A model generated the notes under the pieces. It was given only the letters and a program-made list of their open reading frames with translations. It did not search any database and was not told the origin of the DNA. From contig CANLSQ010000003.1 of assembly GCA_947493955.1 (NCBI GenBank), forward strand, positions 62,001 to 126,000: DNA of 64,000 nt. Reading direction: 5' to 3'. Each line of letters begins with the position of its first letter. Position 1 is the first letter of the stretch. This document shows, piece by piece, positions 46,790 through 55,672 of the stretch. Position numbers and translations under genes: made by a program. Origin of the DNA: an uncultured Sphingomonadaceae bacterium (lineage in GTDB: Bacteria; Pseudomonadota; Alphaproteobacteria; Sphingomonadales; Sphingomonadaceae).

Positions 46790-47158
46790 ATGCTTCTCTC
46801 CCAAAGCCCATTGCGCAACATTTTCATGCTGTTCGTCGCCATGCTCGTGACCACAGTGATCTTTACCGCCAGCGCCGCAGATGCGCGCAGCAAGCCGGTA
46901 GCCTATACCGCAGAGCTGCAACAGCCGGTTGAGGCGTCGCGCCACATCATCAAAGGTACGGTGATGCACTGTGCAGGCACCGAATGCAAAGGAGCCAAAA
47001 GCGGTTCATCAGTAAAGACTGTCTGTGCCCGCTTGTCCCGCAAGGTCGGCCCCTTGGCCTCTTTCACCTATAAAGGGGAAGCTGTTGATGCCGAAGCCCT
47101 GGCCCAGTGCAACGGTGACAAAAAAGGTTCGAAGCAACGGATCGCGAACCGCAAGTAA
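46790..47158 (+). CDS. Small exported CC_3452-like protein
   Basis: A 122-residue protein with an N-terminal hydrophobic signal (about residues 9-32, ending ASAADA) and a mature domain with three cysteines (VMHCAGTEC, VCARLSRKVGPL and the final AQCNGDKK). The AEALA(K/Q)CN ending and the core VCxRLxxxVGxLxSFTxxGEAxDA are shared with the CC_3452 family of unknown function in Caulobacter and sphingomonads. A clear AAAGGAAAT site precedes ATG 46790. It is followed by a terminator, so it is monocistronic. Confidence 0.75.
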   Translation: MLLSQSPLRNIFMLFVAMLVTTVIFTASAADARSKPVAYTAELQQPVEASRHIIKGTVMHCAGTECKGAKSGSSVKTVCARLSRKVGPLASFTYKGEAVDAEALAQCNGDKKGSKQRIANRK

Positions 47159-47236
47159 AACAGCAAGTAATCATGTCTTCACGACCGGTCACTCAATCCC
47201 GTTATGGCCATGCAAATGGCTGGCCGGTCCAACTAA

Positions 47237-47291
47237 AGCGTTGAAGCGAATGCCTTTCACCCTCGAAGGCTTTGCTTCAACGCTATTTTTT
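47237..47291 (+). terminator. Long-stem terminator before rel
   Basis: AGCGTTGAAGC (47237-47247) pairs with GCTTCAACGCT (47274-47284), with an inner stem GCCTT (47252-47256) / AAGGC (47266-47270), followed by A and seven T. It ends the small exported gene's transcript and shows that rel is transcribed from further downstream. Confidence 0.88.
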
Positions 47292-47325
47292 TGTTGCTCC
47301 TGCGCGCAAAGACAGACAGTTTACG

Positions 47326-49419
47326 ATGGTGTTGAGGCAATATGAACTTGTAGAGCGGGTGCGCAGCTATGACCCGGAGGCGGATGAGGATCTGATCAAC
47401 CGCGCCTATGTGTTCTCCGTGCAAAAGCATGGCAGCCAAAAACGCGCAAGCGGCGACCCGTATTTCAGTCATCCGATCGAGGTGGCCGGTCTGATGACCG
47501 ACCTTAAGCTCGATCAGCAGACCATTGTTACCGCTCTGCTGCACGATACGGTTGAAGACACGCTAACCACGACCGAAGAAATTCAAAAACTTTTCGGGGT
47601 CGATATTGCCCGTTTGGTGGACGGCGTAACCAAACTTTCCAAGATAGAAGCGCAAACCGACAATGAACGCGCCGCTGAAAATCTGCGGAAATTCCTGCTC
47701 GCGATGTCAGACGATATCCGGGTGCTCCTGGTCAAACTGGCAGACCGGCTGCACAATATGCGCACCCTGCATTTCATCAAGAGTGAAGAGAAGCGTCGGC
47801 GTATTGCCCATGAGACCATGGATATATATGCGCCCTTGGCGGAACGCATCGGCATGTACGAATATATGCGTGAGATGCAGCTGCTTGCCTTCAGCCATCT
47901 GGAGCCAGAAGCCTATGAAACGATCACAGGGCGGCTCAATGCAATCAAGAAAGGTGATGAGGGGCAGGTCCACAAAATCGCCCGATCGCTGGAAAAGACG
48001 CTGGCAGCTGGCGGATTGGCGGCCGAGATTAGCGGACGGGAGAAGCATCCCTATTCCATCTGGCGCAAGATGCAGGAGCGCCATGTCAGCTTCGAACAGC
48101 TGACGGATATCATGGCCTTTCGCGTGATTACCGATAACAGCGCAGAATGTTATCGCGCGTTGGGTATCATGCACCAGAAATGGAAAATGGTTCCAGGGCG
48201 GTTCAAGGACTATATCTCGACACCGAAACGCAATGGCTATCAGTCGCTGCACACCACAATCATGCACGGCAACAACATGCGCGTGGAGATACAGATCCGC
48301 TCGGAACGGATGCACCGCGACAATGAATATGGGCTCGCGGCGCACTGGGCCTATAAACAGGGTGATGGGCCGGACGGCCAAGCGGGCTGGATTCGCGATC
48401 TTATCGAAATTCTCGACCATGCCGGTGATGCCGAAGAGCTGCTCGAAAATACCAAGCTCGCCATGTACCAGGACCGGATATTTGCCTTCACGCCCAAGGG
48501 CGCGTTGCTGCAAATGCCGCGCGGATCAACCACCGTTGATTTTGCTTATGCGGTGCATACCGACTTAGGCAATCAGGCAGTGGGCGCCAAGGTCAATGGC
48601 CGTCACGTTCCGTTGCGGACGCAGTTGACGAACGGCGATGTCGTCGAAATCCTGAAATCGGATGGTCAGGAACCGCAACCTGGCTGGTTGTCTTTTGTCA
48701 TTACCGGTAAGGCGCGCGCCGCCATTCGCCGGTTCGTCCGCCACAAGGAACGAGACGAGATTGTCGAGATTGGGACCAAACTCTATGACGAGATTGTCCA
48801 GCGCCTGCCCGGGAAAATTGGCAAGAAAGCAATGAAAGCCGCGCTAAAGCGGCTTGATCTCGATAGCGATGACGACTTGATGATCGCGATTGGCACACGG
48901 GAACTCAGCGACCGTGAAGTCATGGAAGCGTTGATGCCCGGCAGTGTCAATGACAATGACGATGATCGCGAATGGCCGGAGCAGGACCGCGCGATCTCGA
49001 TTAAAGGGCTTACGCCCGGTGTTGCCTTTGATTTGGCCGAATGCTGTCATCCTGTCCCCGGTGACCGGATTGTCGGCCTGCGCCGCAGCGGCGCCAATGT
49101 GGAGGTGCATACGATTGACTGCCTGAAGCTGGCGGATGGCGTCGATGCGGACTGGGTGGATCTCAGCTGGGGTATGGAAACCGATGGTGCGGCGGCGCGG
49201 TTGATGGTGGTGCTACACAACAAGCCAGGTACTTTGGCGGAGATGGCAGGCATTTTTGGTTTCCACAATGCCAATATCCTGAGACTGAGAATGACCAATC
49301 GTGACGCGCCGTTTCACACGTTCGAAGTCGATCTGGAAGTTCACAACGTCCATCATCTGATGCGGATATTATCCGCTCTCAGGGCCTCGGAAGCAGTGGC
49401 GCAGGCAGAACGGCTCTAG
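47326..49419 (+). CDS. rel: Bifunctional (p)ppGpp synthetase/hydrolase Rel
   Basis: The single long RSH enzyme of alphaproteobacteria. About 697 residues carry the HD hydrolase domain (YFSHPIEVAGL and LLHDTVEDT), the synthetase domain (FKDYISTPKRNGYQSLHT), TGS (ALLQMPRGSTTVDFAYAVHTDLGN) and a C-terminal ACT domain (HNKPGTLAEMAGIFG). ATG 47326 (MVLRQYELVERV) is chosen: an in-frame TTG at 47272 would start inside the terminator stem. It governs the stringent response to amino-acid and carbon stress. Confidence 0.95.
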   Translation: MVLRQYELVERVRSYDPEADEDLINRAYVFSVQKHGSQKRASGDPYFSHPIEVAGLMTDLKLDQQTIVTALLHDTVEDTLTTTEEIQKLFGVDIARLVDGVTKLSKIEAQTDNERAAENLRKFLLAMSDDIRVLLVKLADRLHNMRTLHFIKSEEKRRRIAHETMDIYAPLAERIGMYEYMREMQLLAFSHLEPEAYETITGRLNAIKKGDEGQVHKIARSLEKTLAAGGLAAEISGREKHPYSIWRKMQERHVSFEQLTDIMAFRVITDNSAECYRALGIMHQKWKMVPGRFKDYISTPKRNGYQSLHTTIMHGNNMRVEIQIRSERMHRDNEYGLAAHWAYKQGDGPDGQAGWIRDLIEILDHAGDAEELLENTKLAMYQDRIFAFTPKGALLQMPRGSTTVDFAYAVHTDLGNQAVGAKVNGRHVPLRTQLTNGDVVEILKSDGQEPQPGWLSFVITGKARAAIRRFVRHKERDEIVEIGTKLYDEIVQRLPGKIGKKAMKAALKRLDLDSDDDLMIAIGTRELSDREVMEALMPGSVNDNDDDREWPEQDRAISIKGLTPGVAFDLAECCHPVPGDRIVGLRRSGANVEVHTIDCLKLADGVDADWVDLSWGMETDGAAARLMVVLHNKPGTLAEMAGIFGFHNANILRLRMTNRDAPFHTFEVDLEVHNVHHLMRILSALRASEAVAQAERL

Positions 49420-49889
49420 TGCAGTCGGCGCTACCCCGCCCTGACTTTTCTGCGCGACCATTGCAGATGACTTGCGAGCATGCGTTAATCGCGAAGCCGG
49501 ATGAGGTTTACGCTGCCTGGACTGTCGGGCTAGACACCTGGTTTGCTCAGGCCGGCACGCTGTTTTTGGTGCCGGAGCCAGGGCGACCCTATTTCTTCTA
49601 CAACCGAGACGAATGGGGCAGGCATCCCCATTATGGCCGGTTCCTTGAACTGATAGAAAACCAGCTTATCGAGATGACATGGATGACGGGTAACGGGACA
49701 GCTGAGGGAACAGAAGGAGCCGAGACTATCCTTCGCATCGAACTCGTTCCCGAAAGAGCAGCCACGAAAATCCGCTTGACCCATTCCGGTTTTGTCAATG
49801 AAAAGTCCCTTGCCGGGCACCAGGAGAACTGGCCTCTGGCCTTAAAAATATTGGACGAAGCACTCGTCGGTGGCGTCAAAGCCAACTAG
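49419..49889 (+). CDS. SRPBCC/AHSA1-like protein
   Basis: A START-like fold protein of up to 156 residues with the AHSA1 signature (residues from MTCEHALIAKPDEVYAAW to LTHSGFVNEKSLAGHQENW). The frame begins at a GTG overlapping the rel stop by one base; ATG 49467 (MTCEHALI) gives the usual AHSA1 N-terminus and is the better start if length is the guide. The ligand is unknown. It is convergent with the FKBP gene. Confidence 0.78.
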   Translation: MQSALPRPDFSARPLQMTCEHALIAKPDEVYAAWTVGLDTWFAQAGTLFLVPEPGRPYFFYNRDEWGRHPHYGRFLELIENQLIEMTWMTGNGTAEGTEGAETILRIELVPERAATKIRLTHSGFVNEKSLAGHQENWPLALKILDEALVGGVKAN

Positions 49890-49896
49890 TGGCAGC

Positions 49897-50481
49897 TTAC
49901 TGGCCGGGTATGCCGGGAGGTGGGCCGCCGGGGATGCCTTGTTGCTGCATTTGTTGCTGCAGTGCCTGCATCTGTTCGGCCGAAATAAAGTCGAGCAGGG
50001 ACACATCGAAAATCAAGACCGAGTTGGCAGGAAGCTCAGGGCCGGGGGATTGTTCACCATAGCCGAGCTCTGACGGGATCCAGATGCGGTACTCGCCGCC
50101 TTTTTGCATGAGTTGAAGAGCTTCGGAGAAACCGGGAACCACGCCGCCAACGGGCATCGGAGTTTGCTCATTGGCATCAAAGACGCTGCCGTCGCGCAGC
50201 CGGCCTTCATATTTGACCAGCGCCGTGTCGGTCGCGGTTGGTGACGGACCTTCACCAGGCTTCAGCACTTTATACTGGAGGCCCGTATCGGTGGTTACAA
50301 CGCCGTCCTCTTCACCATTATTGGCGAGAAACTGTTCATTGGTAGCGCCGGTTTCCACCGCATTTTGCGTGCCGGCGTAAGCCAGTACCGCAGCCACCAC
50401 CAGAACCACTGCCAGTCCGATCCACAATTTGGTCAGCGAACCTTTTTTGATCGGCCGGATGGGAACTGTGGTCACGGACAT
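49897..50481 (-). CDS. FKBP-type peptidyl-prolyl isomerase, membrane-anchored
   Basis: A 194-residue protein with one N-terminal transmembrane anchor (about residues 18-39) and a periplasmic FKBP domain (about 65-165; DTALVKYEGRLRDGSVFDAN and VVPGFSEALQLMQKGGEYRIWIPSELGYG). A Gln/Met-rich and Gly/Pro-rich tail (QALQQQMQQQGIPGG) follows. It assists folding of exported proteins. The gene stands between the SRPBCC gene (convergent) and rpsU (upstream, same strand, 46 bp). Confidence 0.93.
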   Translation of the reverse strand: MSVTTVPIRPIKKGSLTKLWIGLAVVLVVAAVLAYAGTQNAVETGATNEQFLANNGEEDGVVTTDTGLQYKVLKPGEGPSPTATDTALVKYEGRLRDGSVFDANEQTPMPVGGVVPGFSEALQLMQKGGEYRIWIPSELGYGEQSPGPELPANSVLIFDVSLLDFISAEQMQALQQQMQQQGIPGGPPPGIPGQ

Positions 50482-50527
50482 AGTGGACTACCTGTTGTTT
50501 GAAAGTCTGTATCGAAAGGAAACGGCT

Positions 50528-50734
50528 TTAGATCGTGCCGTCACGTTCCATCCGCTTGCGCTCCATTTTGCGGGCGCGTCGAACAGCGGCTGCTTTTTCG
50601 CGTGCACGCTTTTCAGAAGGCTTCTCGTAATGCCGGCGCAGTTTCATTTCGCGATAGACGCCCTCACGCTGCAATTTCTTTTTGAGCGCCCGAAGGGCCT
50701 GATCAACATTATTGTCGCGAACCATGATTTGCAT
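50528..50734 (-). CDS. rpsU: 30S ribosomal protein S21
   Basis: A 68-residue basic protein ([21 protein letters not shown], then [15 protein letters not shown]) that helps mRNA binding at the 30S subunit. Starts at ATG 50734 or ATG 50725 (MVRDNN). It probably heads a small transcript that continues into the FKBP gene 46 bp later. Confidence 0.96.
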   Translation of the reverse strand: MQIMVRDNNVDQALRALKKKLQREGVYREMKLRRHYEKPSEKRAREKAAAVRRARKMERKRMERDGTI

Positions 50735-51029
50735 AAGACTGAGTAACTCCGTTCAATATCGTCTTTGGACCGGGTATATTCATAACCGGCCGAAAATTTA
50801 TTTAAGCCATAAAAAAGGGTTTGCAGATGATTCGTTCAGCTGCAGTTGGAGCGCGCCTAACAGGCTAATCCTCCGATTTCAAGCATTTCCGACTTTATAT
50901 TGTGGCATTTTTGCCCCGGTTAGCCCTTGATTATCCGCTGAATTTCGGTCCTGAAAGCCTTTTGATTATCAACTGGGCCTGTGTCATATCCGTTTCAAAG
51001 CGCAATTTAAGCGAATCAGGAGACGAAAA
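50735..51029. other. Intergenic region between rpsU and the aldolase gene
   Basis: 295 bp without a credible gene, AT-rich near rpsU. It must hold two divergent promoters, rpsU on the minus strand and the aldolase gene on the plus strand. I see no inverted repeat of note. Confidence 0.5.
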
Positions 51030-51794
51030 ATGGCCACCGCAATCAATGTCCAGTCAAGCTGCAGCGAAGAGGAATGGAAAGCGCGTCAGCGGCTGGCCGC
51101 CTGTTATCGGATATTTGCGCATCTCGGCTGGGATGAGCTGATTTTCAACCATGTCACGCTGAAAGTACCCGGCGAGGATGATGCATTTCTGATCAATCCC
51201 TATGGTTTGCATTTCAGTGAGGTGACAGCCTCGACATTGGTCAAGATCGATATTGACGGCAATACGCTGGATGGTTCCACTTATCCGGTCAACAAAGCCG
51301 GTTTCACGCAGCACAGCCTGTTTCACCGCGAGCTGCCGGATGTTCACGCGATTATCCATACCCACACGACTGCAACCATGGCGGTGGCGTCGCTGGAGGG
51401 CGGATTGCAACCTTTGAATTTCTATGCTGCAGCTATTGTTCCGCGCCTAGCTTACCACAAGTTTGAAGGTGTTACGGTGCATGCCGAGGAAGGGCCGCGT
51501 TTCCTGGCGAGCCTGGGCAACAAGCGCATGATGTTGCTGGAAAATCATGGCCCTGTGGTGATGGGCAAGACCTTGGAAGAGGCGTTCCTCAACCACTGGG
51601 TATTGCAGCGCGCCTGTGAGATTCAAATGCAAACGCTGGCCATGGGCAGGCCGGTGGTGATTGGTGAAGAGGTGATCAGAAAGCATCTCGCCAACCTGTC
51701 ACAGGCATCGATTGACCCTGCTATCCAAGGCGTCCCTGAATTTGATGCGATGGTGCGTTTGATCGACCGCGAAGACAAAAGCTGGCGGGAATAG
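51030..51794 (+). CDS. Class II aldolase/adducin family protein
   Basis: A 254-residue zinc-dependent fold of the L-fuculose-phosphate aldolase/adducin superfamily. Zinc-ligand histidines are in IIHTHTTATMA and MLLENHGPVVMG. Many bacterial members of this length with an NHVTLKVPGEDDAFLINPYG N-terminus are not sugar aldolases and have no assigned reaction. CAGGAGACG precedes ATG 51030. It is followed after 56 bp by the 2Fe-2S gene. Confidence 0.88.
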   Translation: MATAINVQSSCSEEEWKARQRLAACYRIFAHLGWDELIFNHVTLKVPGEDDAFLINPYGLHFSEVTASTLVKIDIDGNTLDGSTYPVNKAGFTQHSLFHRELPDVHAIIHTHTTATMAVASLEGGLQPLNFYAAAIVPRLAYHKFEGVTVHAEEGPRFLASLGNKRMMLLENHGPVVMGKTLEEAFLNHWVLQRACEIQMQTLAMGRPVVIGEEVIRKHLANLSQASIDPAIQGVPEFDAMVRLIDREDKSWRE

Positions 51795-51850
51795 AAAAAG
51801 CCGGTTAGTCAGGGAATGGTAGGAACATATCTCCCGATGGCTAATATCAA

Positions 51851-52390
51851 ATGACCAAATTTACCGTCAATAACCGGCCCGTCGAATATCGGATGGACGA
51901 GCAAACTCCCTTATTGTGGGCTTTGCGCGATGCATCTAACCTGACCGGCACCAAATATGGTTGCGGCACCGGCGATTGTGGCGCGTGCATGGTGGAGATT
52001 GATGGGGAAGCCATTCGCAGCTGCCTTGTCACCATCGGCGAGTTGGAAGGGCGGTTCATCACCACCATCGAGGCATTGTCGCGCGACCGCAGTCATCCGG
52101 TGCAACAGGCATGGGCTGCGGAAAACGTGCCCCAATGCGGGTTTTGCCAGTCCGGCATGATCATGTCCGCGGCGGTCTTGCTCAAGAAAAACGACAACCC
52201 GTCCAATGATGATATTGACGAGGCTATTACCAATATCTGTCGCTGCGGGACCTATCCGCGCATCCGCGAAGCGATCCAGCGTGCCGCCCGTGTGGCACGG
52301 GGGGAAGATGTGCTAAGCGCTGCACCGCCGCCCGGCATTGATCCGTCGGATGCGGCAAAGGCTGTTCCCGCACTAACCCCCAAGAAATAG
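51851..52390 (+). CDS. Orphan (2Fe-2S) subunit of a molybdenum hydroxylase
   Basis: A 179-residue protein with the two cluster domains of the xanthine oxidase/isoquinoline oxidoreductase small subunit: plant-type CGTGDCGACM (with GCGTG, about residues 35-47) and a helical domain with CGFCQSGM and ICRCGTYPR. The length is longer than the usual 150-160 because of a Pro-rich C-terminal tail. The large molybdopterin-binding subunit that normally follows is absent; the next gene, 11 bp later, is an SMR pump. The partner must be encoded elsewhere, or the subunit has another role. Confidence 0.9.
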   Translation: MTKFTVNNRPVEYRMDEQTPLLWALRDASNLTGTKYGCGTGDCGACMVEIDGEAIRSCLVTIGELEGRFITTIEALSRDRSHPVQQAWAAENVPQCGFCQSGMIMSAAVLLKKNDNPSNDDIDEAITNICRCGTYPRIREAIQRAARVARGEDVLSAAPPPGIDPSDAAKAVPALTPKK

Positions 52391-52401
52391 GAAGGCTGGC
52401 C

Positions 52402-52725
52402 ATGGGCGCCTGGGCCTATCTCATCGCGGCGATAGCTCTCGAAATACTCGCGACAACATTTCTGAAGCTTTCAGACGGTTTTGCCAAATGGCATTGGGGT
52501 ATCCTGTCGATCCTGCTTTATTCGGCCTGTTTCTGGGTACTGGCCCCGGCGCTCAAGACGCTGCCTGTGGGTGTGGTCTATGCGATATGGTCGGGTGCCG
52601 GCATTGTCGCCATCACTCTGATCGGTGTATTTTTCTTCGATGAGCGACTTGCTTTTCTGCAATTTCTTTTCATTGCGATGATATTGATCGGTGCAGTCGG
52701 ATTGCAGCTGACAACACAGGCCTGA
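52402..52725 (+). CDS. SMR family multidrug efflux protein (EmrE-like)
   Basis: A 107-residue protein with four transmembrane helices and the proton-coupling Glu14 (IAALE, in IALEILATTFLK), plus the conserved GVVYAIWSGAG helix. It exports quaternary ammonium or guanidinium compounds as a dimer. No guanidine riboswitch is visible in the short gap before it. AGGAAGG lies before the ATG. Confidence 0.93.
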   Translation: MGAWAYLIAAIALEILATTFLKLSDGFAKWHWGILSILLYSACFWVLAPALKTLPVGVVYAIWSGAGIVAITLIGVFFFDERLAFLQFLFIAMILIGAVGLQLTTQA

Positions 52726-52747
52726 ATAGGCCCTGGTTATCGCGGTT

Positions 52748-52800
52748 CATGCTGGGCCCATCGAAGGGGTTGGGGTGGGGGTTTCGACAGGCCCAACATG
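52748..52800. repeat. REP-like inverted repeat
   Basis: CATGCTGGGCCCATCGAA (52748-52765) and TTCGACAGGCCCAACATG (52783-52800) are imperfect inverted copies (15 of 18 positions match) around a 17-base G-rich loop. The arm containing TCGACAGGCCCAAC resembles dispersed intergenic repeats of many sphingomonads. It lies after the SMR gene in an otherwise gene-free 255-bp space. Confidence 0.6.
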
Positions 52801-52932
52801 ATCGTCTTTGCGTCATTTTCGGAAACTGAATATCGTAACTAGGCAGCTAAAATAGGTGAAGCCATCATCATAACATGGATATTCTGTACGGACCGGAAAC
52901 AGGATTCGTCAAACAGATTTTCTGTACTTGAA

Positions 52933-52962
52933 CGGGAACCTGAGTCACCAGTCAGGTTCCCG
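52933..52962. terminator. Hairpin between SMR and siderophore receptor genes
   Basis: CGGGAACCTGA (52933-52943) and TCAGGTTCCCG (52952-52962), a perfect eleven-pair stem with an eight-base loop, 19 bp past the stop of the minus-strand siderophore receptor. There is no T run on the minus-strand side, so it may pause rather than terminate transcription on its own. Confidence 0.55.
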
Positions 52963-52980
52963 TCCGGGGGGTCCGCCAGT

Positions 52981-55101
52981 TCAGAATCGACCAGTGATCG
53001 AGAAACGCGCGTTCAGAGGCGCGCCCACGGTCGCCTGATGCGTGCTATGTGAGCTCGGGAAATAGACGGTATCTGTCAGATTCTCGATATTGACCTGCAG
53101 GCGCAGATTGTCGGTGACATCGAAATGTGCCGCCGCATCAATGCGGGTATAGGCCGGCAGAACGGCATTATTGCCGTTGTTGATAAAGCTCTCGTCCTGA
53201 TGGGTCAGTCCAAGTCCGAAACCAATCCGGTCTGATATCTGAATAGAATTCCAGATTGAGAACATATTTTCGGGAAGTTCACGTAGACGTAAGCCCGTGG
53301 TTGATCCGGTAGCATCGACTTGCTCACCATCAAGAAAACTATAGCCGGCCGAAACAAACCAATTATCGGTTACCTGACCCCGAAGCTGCAGTTCGAAGCC
53401 GCGAATTTTCGAGTCGATAATATCCAGTGTCGATGGATCATTGTCGTTTGGCTGCGGAGAGCTTTGCTCAATCTCGAAAACAGCAGCAGTGAAGCTCAGG
53501 CCCTGTTCGAAGTCCCATTTGATCCCTGCTTCAAGATTGGTGAAGGTATTAGGATCAAGAGCATTGTTGTCGCCATTGATATTGGCAAACTGTTCTCCGC
53601 TGCGCGGCAGGAAACTCTCGCTATAGCTGGCGTAGAAAGAGACATTTTCCCGAGGCTTGATGATCAGGCCGGCACGCGGTGAAAATTCCTCATCCTTGCG
53701 GGTTCGGATATCGGCATTGGGAACATTGTTTACGGTGATGTCGAAGCTGTCAAAACGGCCGCCAAGGACAACGTTCAACCAGTCGGTTACCTTGATCTCG
53801 TCCTGAATATAAAGCGAGAAAACATCGATATCCACGCGTGTGTCATCGTTGAGATCGGCAGTGAAGTCATTGGTTGTGGCGATACCAGCAGCGTTCACGC
53901 CAACGCCTCCACGCAAGTTCAGCGGGCGCTCGATCGCGAAGACTTCGTTGTCGTCCATTGTTGTGTTCCAGAACGCATTGAAGCGGTTCTGATCGGATGA
54001 CGTATTGATATATTCACCGCCAAAGATCAGTGTATGACTGAGGCTGCCGGTTTCAAACTCCCCGACCAAATTACCGGACAGGATCAGATTCTGACGCTCG
54101 GTTGTGTCGATATAACCATCGAGGGTAACGACATTGGGCGTGTTTGCCTGATCATAGCCAGAGGCATAGAAGTTTGAATAAACTTTGTCATAGTCGCCAT
54201 AAAATGCGCTGACATTGGCTTTGAAATTGTCGGAGAATGCATGTTGCAAGTTGGCACGCAGCAGATGTGCCTCCAATTCGGTAAAGTTAAGCTCGGGATC
54301 TCCGAAAACAACGTTTCTGAGGGCAGAAACGGGACGGCCGTCAGTGCCAGTTGGAATGCCGCGGTCGATGAAGCGTTCGTGGTCGGCATATTCATAGGAC
54401 AGATCAAGTGTCGTGTCCGGGCTGACTTGGAACCGCACGGTGGGATTGAAGCCAATGCGATCGCCATCGTAAAAATCGCGATGATTGTTCAGGCTCTCAT
54501 AGGCCGCATTGACGCGAACGCCGATATTTTCACCTGCTGCTATGTTAATATCGCCCTGGACGCTGAATTCGCCGAAAGTGTCGATAGCAATCTGACCGCC
54601 GCCAAAGGTTTCACCGATCGTGCCCTTCTTGGTAACACGGTTCAATATGCCACCGGTGCCGCCACGACCAAAGAGAAGCGCGTTCGGGCCGCGCAGGATT
54701 TCCACCTGCTCCAGATTGTACAGGCCGCGATAATATTGCACATCATCGCGAACGCCATCGATATAGAAATCTGCGGTCGAGCGGACCCCGCGGAACACAA
54801 CGGCGTCACGATGGCCTTCGCCCTGCGTATTGTTCACACCGGGTGTGTAGTCTACTATCTGACCAATGCTGGTGAAGCCGCGCTGTTTGATCTCGTCAGC
54901 GGTTACAATAGAAAGGCTTTGCGGAACGTCAATGATCGGTGTCGGTGTCTTAACCGCATTTATCTGGTTTGAGTAAAGCACGTCACCGACAACTACGATA
55001 TCATCTCCGGCATTGTCTGATTCCGCGTCCGCGGCATGGGCAACGGCAGGGACCATCATGGTTGTGGCCAAAAAGACGGATACGGTTTTGTTCTTTAGCA
55101 T
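52981..55101 (-). CDS. TonB-dependent siderophore receptor, Fiu-like
   Basis: A 706-residue outer-membrane receptor with a signal peptide (cleavage at about VAHAADAES), a plug with the siderophore-receptor motif (IDVPQSLSIVTADEIKQRGF to ILRGPNALLFGRGGTGGILNRVTKK) and a barrel ending NARFSITGRF. The sequence type is that of catecholate/hydroxamate siderophore receptors; the chelator is not predictable. The two Fur-like palindromes upstream support iron-regulated expression. It is divergent from the ArsC-like gene. Confidence 0.92.
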   Translation of the reverse strand: MLKNKTVSVFLATTMMVPAVAHAADAESDNAGDDIVVVGDVLYSNQINAVKTPTPIIDVPQSLSIVTADEIKQRGFTSIGQIVDYTPGVNNTQGEGHRDAVVFRGVRSTADFYIDGVRDDVQYYRGLYNLEQVEILRGPNALLFGRGGTGGILNRVTKKGTIGETFGGGQIAIDTFGEFSVQGDINIAAGENIGVRVNAAYESLNNHRDFYDGDRIGFNPTVRFQVSPDTTLDLSYEYADHERFIDRGIPTGTDGRPVSALRNVVFGDPELNFTELEAHLLRANLQHAFSDNFKANVSAFYGDYDKVYSNFYASGYDQANTPNVVTLDGYIDTTERQNLILSGNLVGEFETGSLSHTLIFGGEYINTSSDQNRFNAFWNTTMDDNEVFAIERPLNLRGGVGVNAAGIATTNDFTADLNDDTRVDIDVFSLYIQDEIKVTDWLNVVLGGRFDSFDITVNNVPNADIRTRKDEEFSPRAGLIIKPRENVSFYASYSESFLPRSGEQFANINGDNNALDPNTFTNLEAGIKWDFEQGLSFTAAVFEIEQSSPQPNDNDPSTLDIIDSKIRGFELQLRGQVTDNWFVSAGYSFLDGEQVDATGSTTGLRLRELPENMFSIWNSIQISDRIGFGLGLTHQDESFINNGNNAVLPAYTRIDAAAHFDVTDNLRLQVNIENLTDTVYFPSSHSTHQATVGAPLNARFSITGRF

Positions 55102-55127
55102 TCTGAGTTTTCCTGGATCATTACGTT

Positions 55128-55144
55128 TTGAGACTCATTCTCAA
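55128..55144. promoter_or_regulatory. Second Fur-like inverted repeat
   Basis: TTGAGACTCATTCTCAA, a 6-5-6 inverted repeat lying 26 bp upstream of the siderophore receptor start and about 17 bp from the stronger Fur box. Two adjoining sites in one promoter are common for iron-repressed receptors. Confidence 0.5.
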
Positions 55145-55161
55145 TATCGTCGAGCGTGGTA

Positions 55162-55178
55162 GTGATAATGATTATCAC
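55162..55178. promoter_or_regulatory. Fur box of the siderophore receptor
   Basis: GTGATAATGATTATCAC, a perfect 17-bp 8-1-8 palindrome matching the Fur-box form GATAATGATTATC. It lies 60 bp upstream of the minus-strand receptor start and 90 bp upstream of the ArsC-like start, so iron-loaded Fur could cover the receptor promoter and perhaps both. Confidence 0.85.
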
Positions 55179-55269
55179 AAGCAATGGAAAATCTGAAAAA
55201 TGAAGATTTTTCTTGCAGATGGAAAATGATGATGTTTTTTGGCAACAATGGATATTTATGGAGAATGCA

Positions 55270-55620
55270 ATGAAAGCGACAATCTGGCACAACCCCAAAT
55301 GCGGAACGTCCCGCAAAACCCTTGCCCTGTTGGAAGAGGCCCCGGGCGTTGACGTTACGGTTGTTGAATATCTGAAAAACCCGCCAAGCCGTGCCAAGCT
55401 GGAACAGCTCTACAGCGATGCTGGCATCACGCCGCGAGAGGGCTTAAGGACCCGGGGTTCGCCCGCCGAAGAGATGGGGCTGACAGATGACAAGGCCACG
55501 GCTGACGAGATACTGGATGCCATGGCGACTGAGCCGATTCTTATCGAGCGACCGCTGGTAGAGACCGACAAGGGTGTCCGGCTGTGCCGACCGCAGGAAC
55601 GGGTGCAGGAGATTATCTGA
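55270..55620 (+). CDS. ArsC-family glutaredoxin-dependent arsenate reductase-like protein
   Basis: A 116-residue ArsC/YfgD-type protein. The catalytic cysteine lies in HNPKCGTSRKTL, and conserved arginines in EGLRTRGS and IERPLVETDKGVRLCRP. ATG 55270 is chosen because GGAG lies seven bases upstream. It has no ars operon neighbours, so a role outside arsenic detoxification is possible. Confidence 0.88.
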   Translation: MKATIWHNPKCGTSRKTLALLEEAPGVDVTVVEYLKNPPSRAKLEQLYSDAGITPREGLRTRGSPAEEMGLTDDKATADEILDAMATEPILIERPLVETDKGVRLCRPQERVQEII

Positions 55621-55672
55621 AGGCTTCGACTGTTCGGCGATACCGTCATGTTATCAAATCCGGATCACATTT

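Noticed and set aside
47272-47325. TTG start for rel at 47272
   Set aside because: It lies inside the terminator stem, and ATG 47326 gives the usual Rel N-terminus.
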